In this document: in pieces, positions 10,188-19,150 of the stretch
How positions within the stretch are numbered: position 1 is the stretch's first letter
How the letters are laid out: every line of letters begins with the position of its first letter
NCBI GenBank assembly: GCA_030431985.1
Contig: JAUIIB010000009.1
Location: forward strand, 25,963-89,962
Length of the DNA: 64,000 nucleotides
Direction: 5' to 3'
Source of the DNA: Gammaproteobacteria bacterium
GTDB lineage: Bacteria > Pseudomonadota > Gammaproteobacteria > Burkholderiales > Nitrosomonadaceae
Program-made: the position numbers and the translations under genes
Notes under the pieces: model-generated
The model's database searches: none
Told to the model about the DNA's origin: nothing
The model's input: only the letters and a program-made list of their open reading frames with translations

Positions 10188-11576
10188 ATGGACGATAAAA
10201 ATTGGGACCGGTTGTTGCGGCGGATTGAAGATGGTCTTGTTGTACCCGTACTTGGCCAGCAAGTCCTCACCACAGAAAATAAAGACACCGTATTACAAAC
10301 GTCAATCGCCCACCATCTGCTGGAACTTTACGATATTGAGCCCAGCACCGTTTCATTGACGCCTTTCAATGAACTTAATGACGCCGTCGTTCAAATCAAA
10401 AAGGAGCAAGCATACGATCTACAGGATTTATATGCTGATATTCACGATGCGATTAAACATTTCACAACAAGCTCCGATTCCGTACCCCCGGAACCTATAC
10501 GACAAATTGCCGCTATCAAATCGTTCCAACTGTATATAACCCTTACGTCCGATGACCAACTTGCCCGTTGCCTACGAGAACACTGTGCAGTAAACGAAAT
10601 TGTTTATTCACCTTATTTACCAACCAGCGAAGGCTCTGATTTACCATCGGACTGGCAATCCCGCCATGGAGAAGCACAGTTGCTCTATTTATTCGGCAAG
10701 TCCAGAGCCGGCCCGTTATTTGCAATCCACGATGAAGATTTGTTGGAGTACATCCATAATATTATTTCCCGCGGAAGTCATGTTCCGGTTAAATTTCTGG
10801 ACGAACTTCAACAACGCAGCCTGTTACTGATTGGATGCAACTTCCCCGAGTGGCTCACCCGTTTTTTTTTAAGACTGACTAAACAGGGTCGGTTTCTTGA
10901 TACACAACGTAAATGGGAATGGCTTATTGAGGATCGTGCGCTGGATAAAACACTGGTATATTTTCTGGAAAGCTACAGCACCGGAACCAAGATTGTATCA
11001 GACATTGCACCTGTCTCATTTATCGCTGAATTGCACCAACGCTGGCTTGCGCGTAACAATAACAGTATCGATACTTCAAAAAATGAAACACTTCAAATCG
11101 ATCAAATACCACACGGCGCGTTGTTTTTCATCAGTTACTGCCGCGGCACTGATAGCGCCTCTGCAATAAACTTAATCGAATGGTTGCAATCCCAGGGTGT
11201 AGCGTCTCACGAAATTTGGTTTGACAGACAATCAATTGAACCGGGTAATGATCTACGCACCCGTATTCTTGATGGTATCCAAACCTGCCGATATTTTATC
11301 CCTTTGATCTCCAAGCAAGCTGATGCAATTGACGAGAAATACTTTCGGCGCGAGTGGCATGAAGCAATCGACAGAAGTAAAGGAATTCAAGGAAGAACGT
11401 TTATTTTTCCCATTGTCGTCGACCAAGACTTTGAGTTTGAGCAGTATCAATGCATTCCACATGCCTTTAAACAACTTCTCATTGGTCATGCCCCCGCAGG
11501 TCAGCCGAACCAACAAACCTTTACCGCTCTCAAAAAATTGGTCCGCAGCGAACGATTAAAACAAGAACATGCTTAG
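10188..11576 (+). CDS. SIR2-like domain fused to a TIR domain (putative conflict-system effector)
   Basis: The protein has 462 aa. Residues 1-290 follow the order of a SIR2-like domain: VVPVLGQQVL (17-27) where active members have a GAG-type loop, LYITLTSDDQLARCL (115-129) where they have TTNYD, LLYLFGKSR (165-173) where they have a histidine-glycine, and the late LLLIGCNFPEWLTRFFLRL (212-230). All three catalytic motifs are altered, so this half may not hydrolyse NAD+. Residues about 309-435 form a TIR domain: FFISYCR (313-319), a BB-loop-like WFDRQSIEPGNDLR (344-357) and YFRREWHEAI, in which Glu389 is the best candidate for the catalytic glutamate of NADase TIRs. It has an AAGG ribosome site and lies 14 bp before the STAND/WD40 gene. 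I infer it is the effector or signalling partner of that gene; the function is untested. Confidence 0.75.
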   Translation: MDDKNWDRLLRRIEDGLVVPVLGQQVLTTENKDTVLQTSIAHHLLELYDIEPSTVSLTPFNELNDAVVQIKKEQAYDLQDLYADIHDAIKHFTTSSDSVPPEPIRQIAAIKSFQLYITLTSDDQLARCLREHCAVNEIVYSPYLPTSEGSDLPSDWQSRHGEAQLLYLFGKSRAGPLFAIHDEDLLEYIHNIISRGSHVPVKFLDELQQRSLLLIGCNFPEWLTRFFLRLTKQGRFLDTQRKWEWLIEDRALDKTLVYFLESYSTGTKIVSDIAPVSFIAELHQRWLARNNNSIDTSKNETLQIDQIPHGALFFISYCRGTDSASAINLIEWLQSQGVASHEIWFDRQSIEPGNDLRTRILDGIQTCRYFIPLISKQADAIDEKYFRREWHEAIDRSKGIQGRTFIFPIVVDQDFEFEQYQCIPHAFKQLLIGHAPAGQPNQQTFTALKKLVRSERLKQEHA

Positions 11577-11590
11577 CGCAATATCTATCA

Positions 11591-14500
11591 ATGATTAAGG
11601 TGCCGTCTAATAAAGACTTCGAGACACAATATGTCGATATCCGTGAACAGGAATCGAGTCAGCTTGACGCACAGCACCCATGGCCCGGACTTGCACCATA
11701 TGACGAATCCTCAAGTCAATTTTTCTTTGGCCGGACTGAAGAAGCCAGAGAATTGCTTCGTATGGTACGCCTCGCACCATTAACTATACTCTATGGTAAA
11801 TCCGGTTTAGGAAAGACTTCCTTACTGCAGGCGGGATTCTTTCCATTACTGCGCGCAGCGCACTATTTACCTATTCGCTTAAGGCTCGATTATAGTCCAT
11901 CGGCAGCGCTACCCCCCATGCAACTGGCGGCTAAAAAATTCCAGGCAGCTTTAACAACCGCACAAGCCGATTTTACTGAATGGCAGGATAACGAAGGTTT
12001 ATGGCGGTACCTACATCGGCGCGACCTGGAAATCTGGAGTGACGATAATTATCCATTGACACCCGTTCTCGTTTTCGATCAATTTGAGGAAGTTTTTTCG
12101 CAGGGTGCAAATAATCCTGCGCATATTCAGGAAAATCTAAACAAACTGGCTGACTTGATCGAAAATCGTATTCCAGATAAATTGACGAAAAGCCTGGAAA
12201 ACAGAGAACAACTCCCCCCTCTGGATTTAATGTCGCAGAAATACCGCATCATACTATCATTTCGAGAAGACTTTCTTCCTGAAATTGAAAGCTGGAAGGA
12301 ACAAGCACCGTCGCTCTTACGCAACCGGCTGAGGTTGCTACCCATGGACCGAAAACGGGCAATTGAGGCAGTAACCGGTGCAGGCGGCGCTGTTCTCGCC
12401 CCGGATACTGCTGAGCCACTGGTTAATTTCGTGGGCAATCTGGATACCGAATCATCAGGTGCAACAACGGTTATCGAACCTGTCTTACTAAGCCTGTGCT
12501 GCTATCAGCTTAATCAGCGCCGATTATCTCAAGAAAAAATTGATGTATCGCTGCTGCAACGCGCCGGGCAGGATATCTTGCAGGATTTTTACGATGAAGC
12601 CCTTCGCGACATGCCCGAACAAGTTGCGAAATTTATCGAAACCTATCTGATTCAGGGTGACCAATATCGCGGCAGTTATCCGGTCGATCAAGCTATCCAA
12701 GATGGATTTATAACTCCAGAACAATTATCCATTCTGGCTGATAAATACCGCTTATTACGTATTGATCAACAATTGGGCGCTAATCGGGTAGAACTCATCC
12801 ATGACCGACTGGTAAGTGTAGTTCGCAAAGCTCGGGACGCACGTTTGAGGCAAATCGAACAAGACAAACTCAGGGCAAAAGAACAAGCAACTCAGCGCCA
12901 GCTGGCATTTGACAAGTTAACCCGGCTGACACGTAAATTGCGTATTGCATTGCTACTAGCCATATCTCTAACTGCCATCGCCATCTACGGCTGGCACGCA
13001 GCAAATGTGGAGCGGGAAAAAACTTTTCTGGCACAAAGCAGTCTACGTGTGGTATCGGAAAGCCTGGATATGGCGAACGGCATGCGCATCGGCGGTGATG
13101 AGCGCGCGATTTTACAATTGCTCGCAATTGATCAAATCACACCAAGTGAAACAGTTGATTTGGCATTGCTGACGGTATTGTCAAAAAAGAATGCAACGCA
13201 GAAATTATGGAATACCGGCAATAGAATTTCATCGTTAGCGGTCAATCATCAGGGCACGCAAATTGCTACCGTGGGCATCAGCAATACGCTTAAAATATGG
13301 AATTTGGAAGGTCAGCTAATTAATAAGCGAACCGAAGTCCACCAATGCAAGCCAAAGCGTATGATTAGACAAGACTGCGGCATTCTAAGCGTAACATTTA
13401 GTCCCGACGATACCTATATTGTTACCAGTGGAGAGGACACGACATTACGGTTATGGGATGCCAACACGCTGAAACTCGTTAGTATCCTGCAAGGTCATAC
13501 AGATAACGTCACCAGCACCGCATTCAATCCGAAAGGTACCCACATCGTTTCAGGCAGCGAAGATAAAACATTACGTATCTGGGAGATCAAAACCCGCCGG
13601 TCTATTGCCCGGTTAGAAGGTCATCAGGGCGGCATCACCAGCGTAGCCTTTAGTCCAGGCGGCTCACGTATCATTTCAGGGAGCCGCGACAACACACTAC
13701 GGCTATGGGATGCCGAGAAATTTAAATCTATCGGAACGCCCTTGCAAGGTCACAAAGACAGCATCACTAGCGTTACCTACAACACAGACGGCTCGATGAT
13801 TGCTTCTACCAGTCAGGATAAGACGTTACGGTTATGGAATACAAAAACTTTAAAAATGATCGGCGAACCATTACAAGGCCACGATGAAGTGGTCTGGCAG
13901 GTGGTTTTCAATCCTAGCAGCACGCTTCTTGCTACAGCGAGCCACGACAGAACGTTACGTTTATGGAATCCCCAAAATGGCCAAACAATTGGAAAACCAC
14001 TGGAGGGACATGAGGAATCCGTGATGGCAGTTAAATTCAGCCCCAATGGTCAATATCTGATCTCTGGCGGTCGTGATGCAACACTTCGGATCTGGGACGC
14101 ACATGATCACCAACCAATTAACTTGCAATTAAAAGGCGGGCACAAGAATTATGTGGCCAGTGTAGCCTACAGTCCCGATGGCCGATATATTGTTTCAGGC
14201 AGTGATGATGCAACTGTTCAACTCTGGGATACTGAAAATGGTAATACAGTCGGTGATCCAATGAAAGCACATATGGGTTCGCTCAACGGTGTGGATTTCA
14301 GTCCGGATGGCCAATGGATTGTTTCCGGCGCCAGTGATTGGATGCTATGTTTATGGGATGTTCAAAAACAAACACTCATTAATAAAATACAAGGCCATAA
14401 AGATGGCATAGAAAGCGTCGCTTTCAGTCCAGATGGCAATATGATCGCTTCAGGAAGCAAGGACAACACGGTACGATTGTGGAACAGACAAAACGGCCAG

Positions 14501-15130
14501 CCTATTGGTGAGCCGTTCACGGGACACGATGGCATGGTGCGCGGTGTTACTTTTAGTCCGGACGGTAAAATGATTGCCTCAGCAAGCTATGATAGTACAG
14601 TACGCTTATGGCAAGTCCCTACGGGCCTGTTGATCAGAGAACTATCCTCACATCATGATGCGGTAACCAGTGTCGCTTTCAGTCCGGATAATCAATATCT
14701 GATTTCAGCAAGTAAAGATCATACTTTAATTCTCTGGGATGTTAATACCTATCAACCCATTGGAGAACCTTTCATCGGACATGAAGACCGTGTAAATAGT
14801 GTCGCCTTCAGTCCTGACGGCAAGTACATTGTTTCGGGCAGTAGTGACAAGACGGTAAGATTGTGGCAACGAGAAACCGGACAGGCAATTGGCGAACCTA
14901 TGCGCGGCCATGAGCAACGCGTCAACAGTGTTTCTTTTAATCCAGAGGGTACGCGTATTGTATCGGGCAGTGATGATATGACGTTGCGTATCTGGCCGGC
15001 CAACAATAATTGGAAGCAACAATTATGCAGCAAACTAACACGCAACATGAGCCGGAAGGAATGGCATGAATGGATTTCTTCGGATATTAAATATCAAAAA
15101 CAGTGTCCTGATTTACCTATTTCACCTTGA
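11591..15130 (+). CDS. nSTAND1-type STAND NTPase with 14 WD40 repeats
   Basis: This is a large signal-transducing NTPase of 1179 aa. After a short leader, HPWPGLAPYDESSSQFFFGR (29-48) opens a novel-STAND NTPase domain; Walker A is GKSGLGKTS (69-77), Walker B PVLVFDQFEE (158-167), and SFREDFLPEI (223-232) is the usual arginine-containing motif after it. A basic helix (residues 413-450) leads into a hydrophobic segment, ALLLAISLTAIAIYG (about 453-467). From about residue 545 to 1145 I count 14 WD40 repeats, most reading GH..xV.SVAFSPDG..I.SGS.D.T.RLWD. This would make two seven-bladed propellers acting as a ligand sensor. There is no N-terminal effector domain; the TIR partner is supplied by the gene 14 bp upstream. 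STAND proteins of this plan act in bacterial conflict and signalling. Confidence 0.88.
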   Translation: MIKVPSNKDFETQYVDIREQESSQLDAQHPWPGLAPYDESSSQFFFGRTEEARELLRMVRLAPLTILYGKSGLGKTSLLQAGFFPLLRAAHYLPIRLRLDYSPSAALPPMQLAAKKFQAALTTAQADFTEWQDNEGLWRYLHRRDLEIWSDDNYPLTPVLVFDQFEEVFSQGANNPAHIQENLNKLADLIENRIPDKLTKSLENREQLPPLDLMSQKYRIILSFREDFLPEIESWKEQAPSLLRNRLRLLPMDRKRAIEAVTGAGGAVLAPDTAEPLVNFVGNLDTESSGATTVIEPVLLSLCCYQLNQRRLSQEKIDVSLLQRAGQDILQDFYDEALRDMPEQVAKFIETYLIQGDQYRGSYPVDQAIQDGFITPEQLSILADKYRLLRIDQQLGANRVELIHDRLVSVVRKARDARLRQIEQDKLRAKEQATQRQLAFDKLTRLTRKLRIALLLAISLTAIAIYGWHAANVEREKTFLAQSSLRVVSESLDMANGMRIGGDERAILQLLAIDQITPSETVDLALLTVLSKKNATQKLWNTGNRISSLAVNHQGTQIATVGISNTLKIWNLEGQLINKRTEVHQCKPKRMIRQDCGILSVTFSPDDTYIVTSGEDTTLRLWDANTLKLVSILQGHTDNVTSTAFNPKGTHIVSGSEDKTLRIWEIKTRRSIARLEGHQGGITSVAFSPGGSRIISGSRDNTLRLWDAEKFKSIGTPLQGHKDSITSVTYNTDGSMIASTSQDKTLRLWNTKTLKMIGEPLQGHDEVVWQVVFNPSSTLLATASHDRTLRLWNPQNGQTIGKPLEGHEESVMAVKFSPNGQYLISGGRDATLRIWDAHDHQPINLQLKGGHKNYVASVAYSPDGRYIVSGSDDATVQLWDTENGNTVGDPMKAHMGSLNGVDFSPDGQWIVSGASDWMLCLWDVQKQTLINKIQGHKDGIESVAFSPDGNMIASGSKDNTVRLWNRQNGQPIGEPFTGHDGMVRGVTFSPDGKMIASASYDSTVRLWQVPTGLLIRELSSHHDAVTSVAFSPDNQYLISASKDHTLILWDVNTYQPIGEPFIGHEDRVNSVAFSPDGKYIVSGSSDKTVRLWQRETGQAIGEPMRGHEQRVNSVSFNPEGTRIVSGSDDMTLRIWPANNNWKQQLCSKLTRNMSRKEWHEWISSDIKYQKQCPDLPISP

Positions 15131-15158
15131 GAAATCGCCTAAGCCCACTTACCGAAAA

Positions 15159-16919
15159 TCAATCCTGATGCACGACAATCTGACTAAATGGAATCGTCCA
15201 TTGCTGTTGGTTACAAATATCAACTGCAAATCGCTGCAAATCACGCCTGATTGCATAGTAATCACTGGCAGCACTACCATTAAATGACGCAATAATCTTG
15301 TAATCCAATGATGAAGTATTCGCCTGTTCGAAAAATACGGAAAGACCCACTAAAGCCTTTCCATAGCTTTCCTGTTGTAATTTCTCTTGTATGCCTTCCT
15401 GGAAAATTTTGGGAATATCAGAAGTCGATTGGGGCTGATACTGATAATCAATTCCCATTACACTCACCACAATGAATCCCAACGACAGATTCTTCGGACA
15501 GGCATTGATAAAATCCTGTATCGGGTACATATGTGGCATCGTATCATTACCCAATGTGAGCTGAACATATTCAAGCGATATGTATTTCACCTTCAGGCAC
15601 GACCCATCCGGAAACAAAACAAAATCACCGACCTCACAAGGGAACCATGGTTCACCGTAATTAAAGGTACGAGATGTATAATCGTTTAACTCTGATAGCG
15701 GCAGCCTGACCTTCAAACCAGGTATTGCAGGATTGATCAATCTGCTAAAAAAATTAAGGCGCTCGATTTTCATGGGCACACCATGATATAGAATACGCTC
15801 CCCTTCCCGCACCGGCCCCGCGTCAAGTAAAGTCTGCAGTTCATTAATGTAGCGTGGCGCAGAATTTTTTAAGGCCCAGATTGTTATCACCAATACCAGC
15901 ACCGCTATGGCAATCAACATATCATCATTGCGTAGATTTAGTACATAAAAAATAACAGCTATCGAGAACAATACAATGATTGCGCGAATAATAAGATCGG
16001 CCAAACGCTGAGGATATGACAATTTTCCACCCTGTTTCCGCGCACTGACTGACAATATTTTTTTCCATATAAACAACATGCTAAAAAACACAAATAGGGA
16101 AGCAATTAACGCCATAAGAATGGTCGCGCCACGGCCAAATACAAACTGCCGGATATGGTCGCCGAATGACAACGCTTCATTATTTTTAGCAGCAAGTAAA
16201 CCTTCCAATTGAATTTTCGCAATATCTAAATTATGTAGACTGTCAGTCAGTAAGTTCTCCCATTTTCTTTTAATTTGTAAAAATTTGTTGAGCGCTGCAT
16301 CATCCAACCCCTGTTGATTGACACGAGACATCTTCTCCAGCGCATTATTGCTATCTTCTATCTGAGCCTCATAAAAAATAATTTTATTGCGAAGTTGAAC
16401 CAACTTTCGTTGATCCTCTGTATATTCATGCAGTTCATTCATGATCGGTTGCAGAATCTCAAGTAAATTCTTCTGCCAGTCATAAGCTTTATCCTGTGAA
16501 TCCTCAAATTTATTCAAACCAAACCCGCCTGTTTGAATCAATGCAAAAGCATTTTCTTGATCCCTGATTAACCGATCAATTTCATCAATTTCATCTAAAA
16601 TAGCCTTTTTCTCATTCTCAGTTTCGGCTTTGCCCAATAATTTTGATTTGCTCTCGCGCTCTGCTTGAAGCGCTTCGATATTATCGATGATCATATTTAG
16701 CTTATCAACGACCACCCCGTTTTGTAATGACTGCTTCCTATCATAAATTTGACTGGTGGCAGGCTTGTCTCTCGGTGTTGGAGTTGACAAATTGATATCT
16801 TGAGCTATCGAATTGGTTTTGAATTGAGATTTATCAGCCATTTCGGCCTGGGTGGAACCGACAAACAAAGCTATTGTGAGCAAGCATATTGATAACAAAA
16901 TTTTCCCCAACCTGAACAT
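15159..16919 (-). CDS. MscS-like membrane protein with long periplasmic coiled coil (paralogue 1)
   Basis: The likely start, ATG at 16919 (GGAG nine bases before), gives 586 aa; an ATG five codons earlier is possible. A signal peptide ends near STQAEM. Residues about 50-250 are charged and heptad-rich, suggesting a periplasmic coiled coil. Three hydrophobic helices follow (around ILMALIASLFVFFSMLFIW, AIIVLFSIAVIFYVL and LIAIAVLVLVITIWAL), then a soluble region with GPVREGERILYHGVPMK (beta-domain-like) and a C-terminal alpha/beta part ending QQQWTIPFSQIVVHQ, as in MscS channels. It resembles the protein at 53633-55369. It follows the DinG-like gene by 26 bp in the same direction, perhaps as an operon. 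Channel activity is inferred from the fold only. Confidence 0.7.
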   Translation of the reverse strand: MFRLGKILLSICLLTIALFVGSTQAEMADKSQFKTNSIAQDINLSTPTPRDKPATSQIYDRKQSLQNGVVVDKLNMIIDNIEALQAERESKSKLLGKAETENEKKAILDEIDEIDRLIRDQENAFALIQTGGFGLNKFEDSQDKAYDWQKNLLEILQPIMNELHEYTEDQRKLVQLRNKIIFYEAQIEDSNNALEKMSRVNQQGLDDAALNKFLQIKRKWENLLTDSLHNLDIAKIQLEGLLAAKNNEALSFGDHIRQFVFGRGATILMALIASLFVFFSMLFIWKKILSVSARKQGGKLSYPQRLADLIIRAIIVLFSIAVIFYVLNLRNDDMLIAIAVLVLVITIWALKNSAPRYINELQTLLDAGPVREGERILYHGVPMKIERLNFFSRLINPAIPGLKVRLPLSELNDYTSRTFNYGEPWFPCEVGDFVLFPDGSCLKVKYISLEYVQLTLGNDTMPHMYPIQDFINACPKNLSLGFIVVSVMGIDYQYQPQSTSDIPKIFQEGIQEKLQQESYGKALVGLSVFFEQANTSSLDYKIIASFNGSAASDYYAIRRDLQRFAVDICNQQQWTIPFSQIVVHQD

Positions 16920-16945
16920 CAAATTATTCTCCATTTTTTAGCATA

Positions 16946-18925
16946 TTAGTCTTCATTCTTTTCACATAACGCTACTTTACTACTGGATGCGACAGGCGTT
17001 GAAAAAAATAATTCTACATCTGCCAACTGTCGTGTTCGCTTCATGGGTGGTAAGCTCTTCCATATTTTTTGGCCATACGATTTTGCAGTTAATCGTGGAT
17101 CACAAATCATCAGCACACCGCGATCCGTTTCATCTCGTATTAAACGACCAGCACCCTGTTTCAGATTTATAACAGCATGCGGTAATTGATAAGCCATAAA
17201 CGCATTTCCACCCTCACGGTTTATTTTATCAATGCGTGCGGACAATACCGGATCATCCGGCGGCGCAAAAGGCAGTTTGTCAATGATCACCAATGATAAC
17301 TTTTCACCACGCACATCAACACCTTCCCAAAACGACTGACTGCCAATCAGAACAGCATGATCCATATCACGAAAACGTTTTAACAGGTGTGAACGCGATC
17401 CATCCCCCTGCAACAAAAGCGGAAAATCAATGTGCTCTGATTCAAAAATGGCTACAAGTTGTTCATGAATCTGTTGCATAGCACGCAGGCTGGTACACAG
17501 AATAAAAGCACGTCCTCGACTGCTTTTCAGGACAGGAATCACAGCATTAACAACATGATCGATATAATTCTTGTGGTGCGGTTCAGGCATACCGGGAGGT
17601 ACATAGAGTAGTGCCTGCTCGGAAAAGTTGAACGGACTGTCACAACTTACTGCATTCGCCCCATTCAAACCCATTTCACTCATATAATGATCAAAATTTT
17701 TATCTACCGACAATGTTGCTGAAGTAAAAATCCAGGCCCGGGATGTTGCATTCAACTGACGACCGAAAATCTCCGCAATTGACAAAGGTGTTGCATTTAA
17801 CTGCAGTACTTTACTGTACACTTCAACCCAACGAACACAATCATCAGAATCAAGATCACCTTGCCAGCGCTTGATCAAATCAAGATAATCATTAGCTCGT
17901 CGCCAACAATGCTCCAGTCCTTCTGAACGTGCAGCCTGATCTTCAAGTACTATCTCCAGATCTGAAAGCTTTTCAATCAGCACCTTCAATGCCGCATTAA
18001 ACATACTATCTTTCACTATTGCCAACATTGAAAAACGTACATGCTCCTGTTTAATCGTCAAGCGTAAATCCTTTGCTGCTTTCTCCATTGCTGCAACCGC
18101 ATCAGGCAAGGCTATGCAATCCCCAGCTAACAAAATACTCTCGGCCCGAATATCATGCGCCAGATCGAGCAATTGCCCAGTGCTCACCGACTCCCCAAAA
18201 AAAAGACTCGCAGTCTCGGGCAATTGATGCGCTTCATCAAAAATCACTGTATTACAAGCCGGTAACAGCTCAGTTAGCCCTTCATCGCGCAACATAACAT
18301 CAGCAAAAAACAAATGATGGTTAACTACCAAAATATCAGATGCCATTGCAGCTTTACGCGCTTCTATCAAAAAACAGTTTTTGTAATTTGGACATTCTGA
18401 GCCGAGGCAACTCTCACGTGTTGCCGTTACATGCTGCCAGACAGCTGCCTGTTCCGGTACTGTATTCAAGCCATTTTTATCGCCAGACTTACTCTGCGTC
18501 GCATAACGCTCAATCAAATGCAGATACTTGATATCCTGGCGATCGGCAAAAAGCATACGGTCATCTTTTAAAGTTCTTTCAAGATGATAGCGACAAATAT
18601 AGTTTGCACGTCCCTTTAGCAGTGCCACACTCACAGGAAGATTCAATGCGGCACGTACATTTGGAATATCACGACTGAAAAGCTGATCCTGCAGGGTTTT
18701 AGTTCCTGTAGAAATAATCACTTTACCGCCTGCCAATAAAGCAGGCACCAGGTAAGCAAATGTTTTTCCGGTGCCGGTTCCAGCCTCAGCTACGACAACA
18801 CGATTATTCTCAATAGTTTCCGCAATTAACTCCGCCATTTCCAACTGCTGCGAACGCACCCGATAACCCGATATATATCTGGATAACTGACCATCTGACG
18901 CAAAAACTGACTTTAAATCAAACAT
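16946..18925 (-). CDS. DinG/YoaA-type Fe-S cluster ATP-dependent DNA helicase
   Basis: This is a superfamily-2 helicase of the XPD/DinG group, 659 aa, presumed to unwind DNA 5' to 3' during repair. Walker A is AGTGTGKT (48-55); the DEAH box is in VIFDEAHQLPE; motif VI is QGAGRLIRDETDRG. Four cysteines that would hold the iron-sulfur cluster are visible: one in ANYICRYH and three in SCLGSECPNYKNCF. The length and motifs fit YoaA better than the longer DinG, but they cannot be separated with confidence. I see no LexA box in the 225-bp region upstream. Confidence 0.9.
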   Translation of the reverse strand: MFDLKSVFASDGQLSRYISGYRVRSQQLEMAELIAETIENNRVVVAEAGTGTGKTFAYLVPALLAGGKVIISTGTKTLQDQLFSRDIPNVRAALNLPVSVALLKGRANYICRYHLERTLKDDRMLFADRQDIKYLHLIERYATQSKSGDKNGLNTVPEQAAVWQHVTATRESCLGSECPNYKNCFLIEARKAAMASDILVVNHHLFFADVMLRDEGLTELLPACNTVIFDEAHQLPETASLFFGESVSTGQLLDLAHDIRAESILLAGDCIALPDAVAAMEKAAKDLRLTIKQEHVRFSMLAIVKDSMFNAALKVLIEKLSDLEIVLEDQAARSEGLEHCWRRANDYLDLIKRWQGDLDSDDCVRWVEVYSKVLQLNATPLSIAEIFGRQLNATSRAWIFTSATLSVDKNFDHYMSEMGLNGANAVSCDSPFNFSEQALLYVPPGMPEPHHKNYIDHVVNAVIPVLKSSRGRAFILCTSLRAMQQIHEQLVAIFESEHIDFPLLLQGDGSRSHLLKRFRDMDHAVLIGSQSFWEGVDVRGEKLSLVIIDKLPFAPPDDPVLSARIDKINREGGNAFMAYQLPHAVINLKQGAGRLIRDETDRGVLMICDPRLTAKSYGQKIWKSLPPMKRTRQLADVELFFSTPVASSSKVALCEKNED

Positions 18926-19054
18926 GAGTAAGAGTGAAATAACTGATTTTAATTATTGTGCGCATCACATAAATCCTGGTGAAACTAACTAACTCTGTGA
19001 AATTTATATCGTAGTGTCCTACTAGTTAACATTGTGAAAAATGACGCCCCGGCA

Positions 19055-19083
19055 TTGTTGGCCAGATACTTTACTTGTATGAT
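19055..19083 (+). promoter_or_regulatory. Weak sigma70-like promoter before the GGDEF gene
   Basis: A TTGTTG hexamer at 19055-19060 and TATGAT at 19078-19083 are spaced by 17 bp, 67 bp before the diguanylate cyclase ATG. The -10 matches five of six positions and the -35 only three, so this is tentative. Confidence 0.3.
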
Positions 19084-19150
19084 ATTAACCAGTTCCTGGG
19101 GTTTTTATACCCGCGCTCAATGGTAAATTTAAGCATTATTTTCAAATCAG

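Noticed and set aside
14726..15048. Two overlapping minus-strand open frames opposite the WD40 repeats
   Set aside because: They mirror the repeat period of the sense gene and have no ribosome site; the repeats in DNA simply lack stops in those frames.
18926..19150. LexA box before the DinG-like helicase
   Set aside because: No CTG-N10-CAG type site was found in the divergent region.
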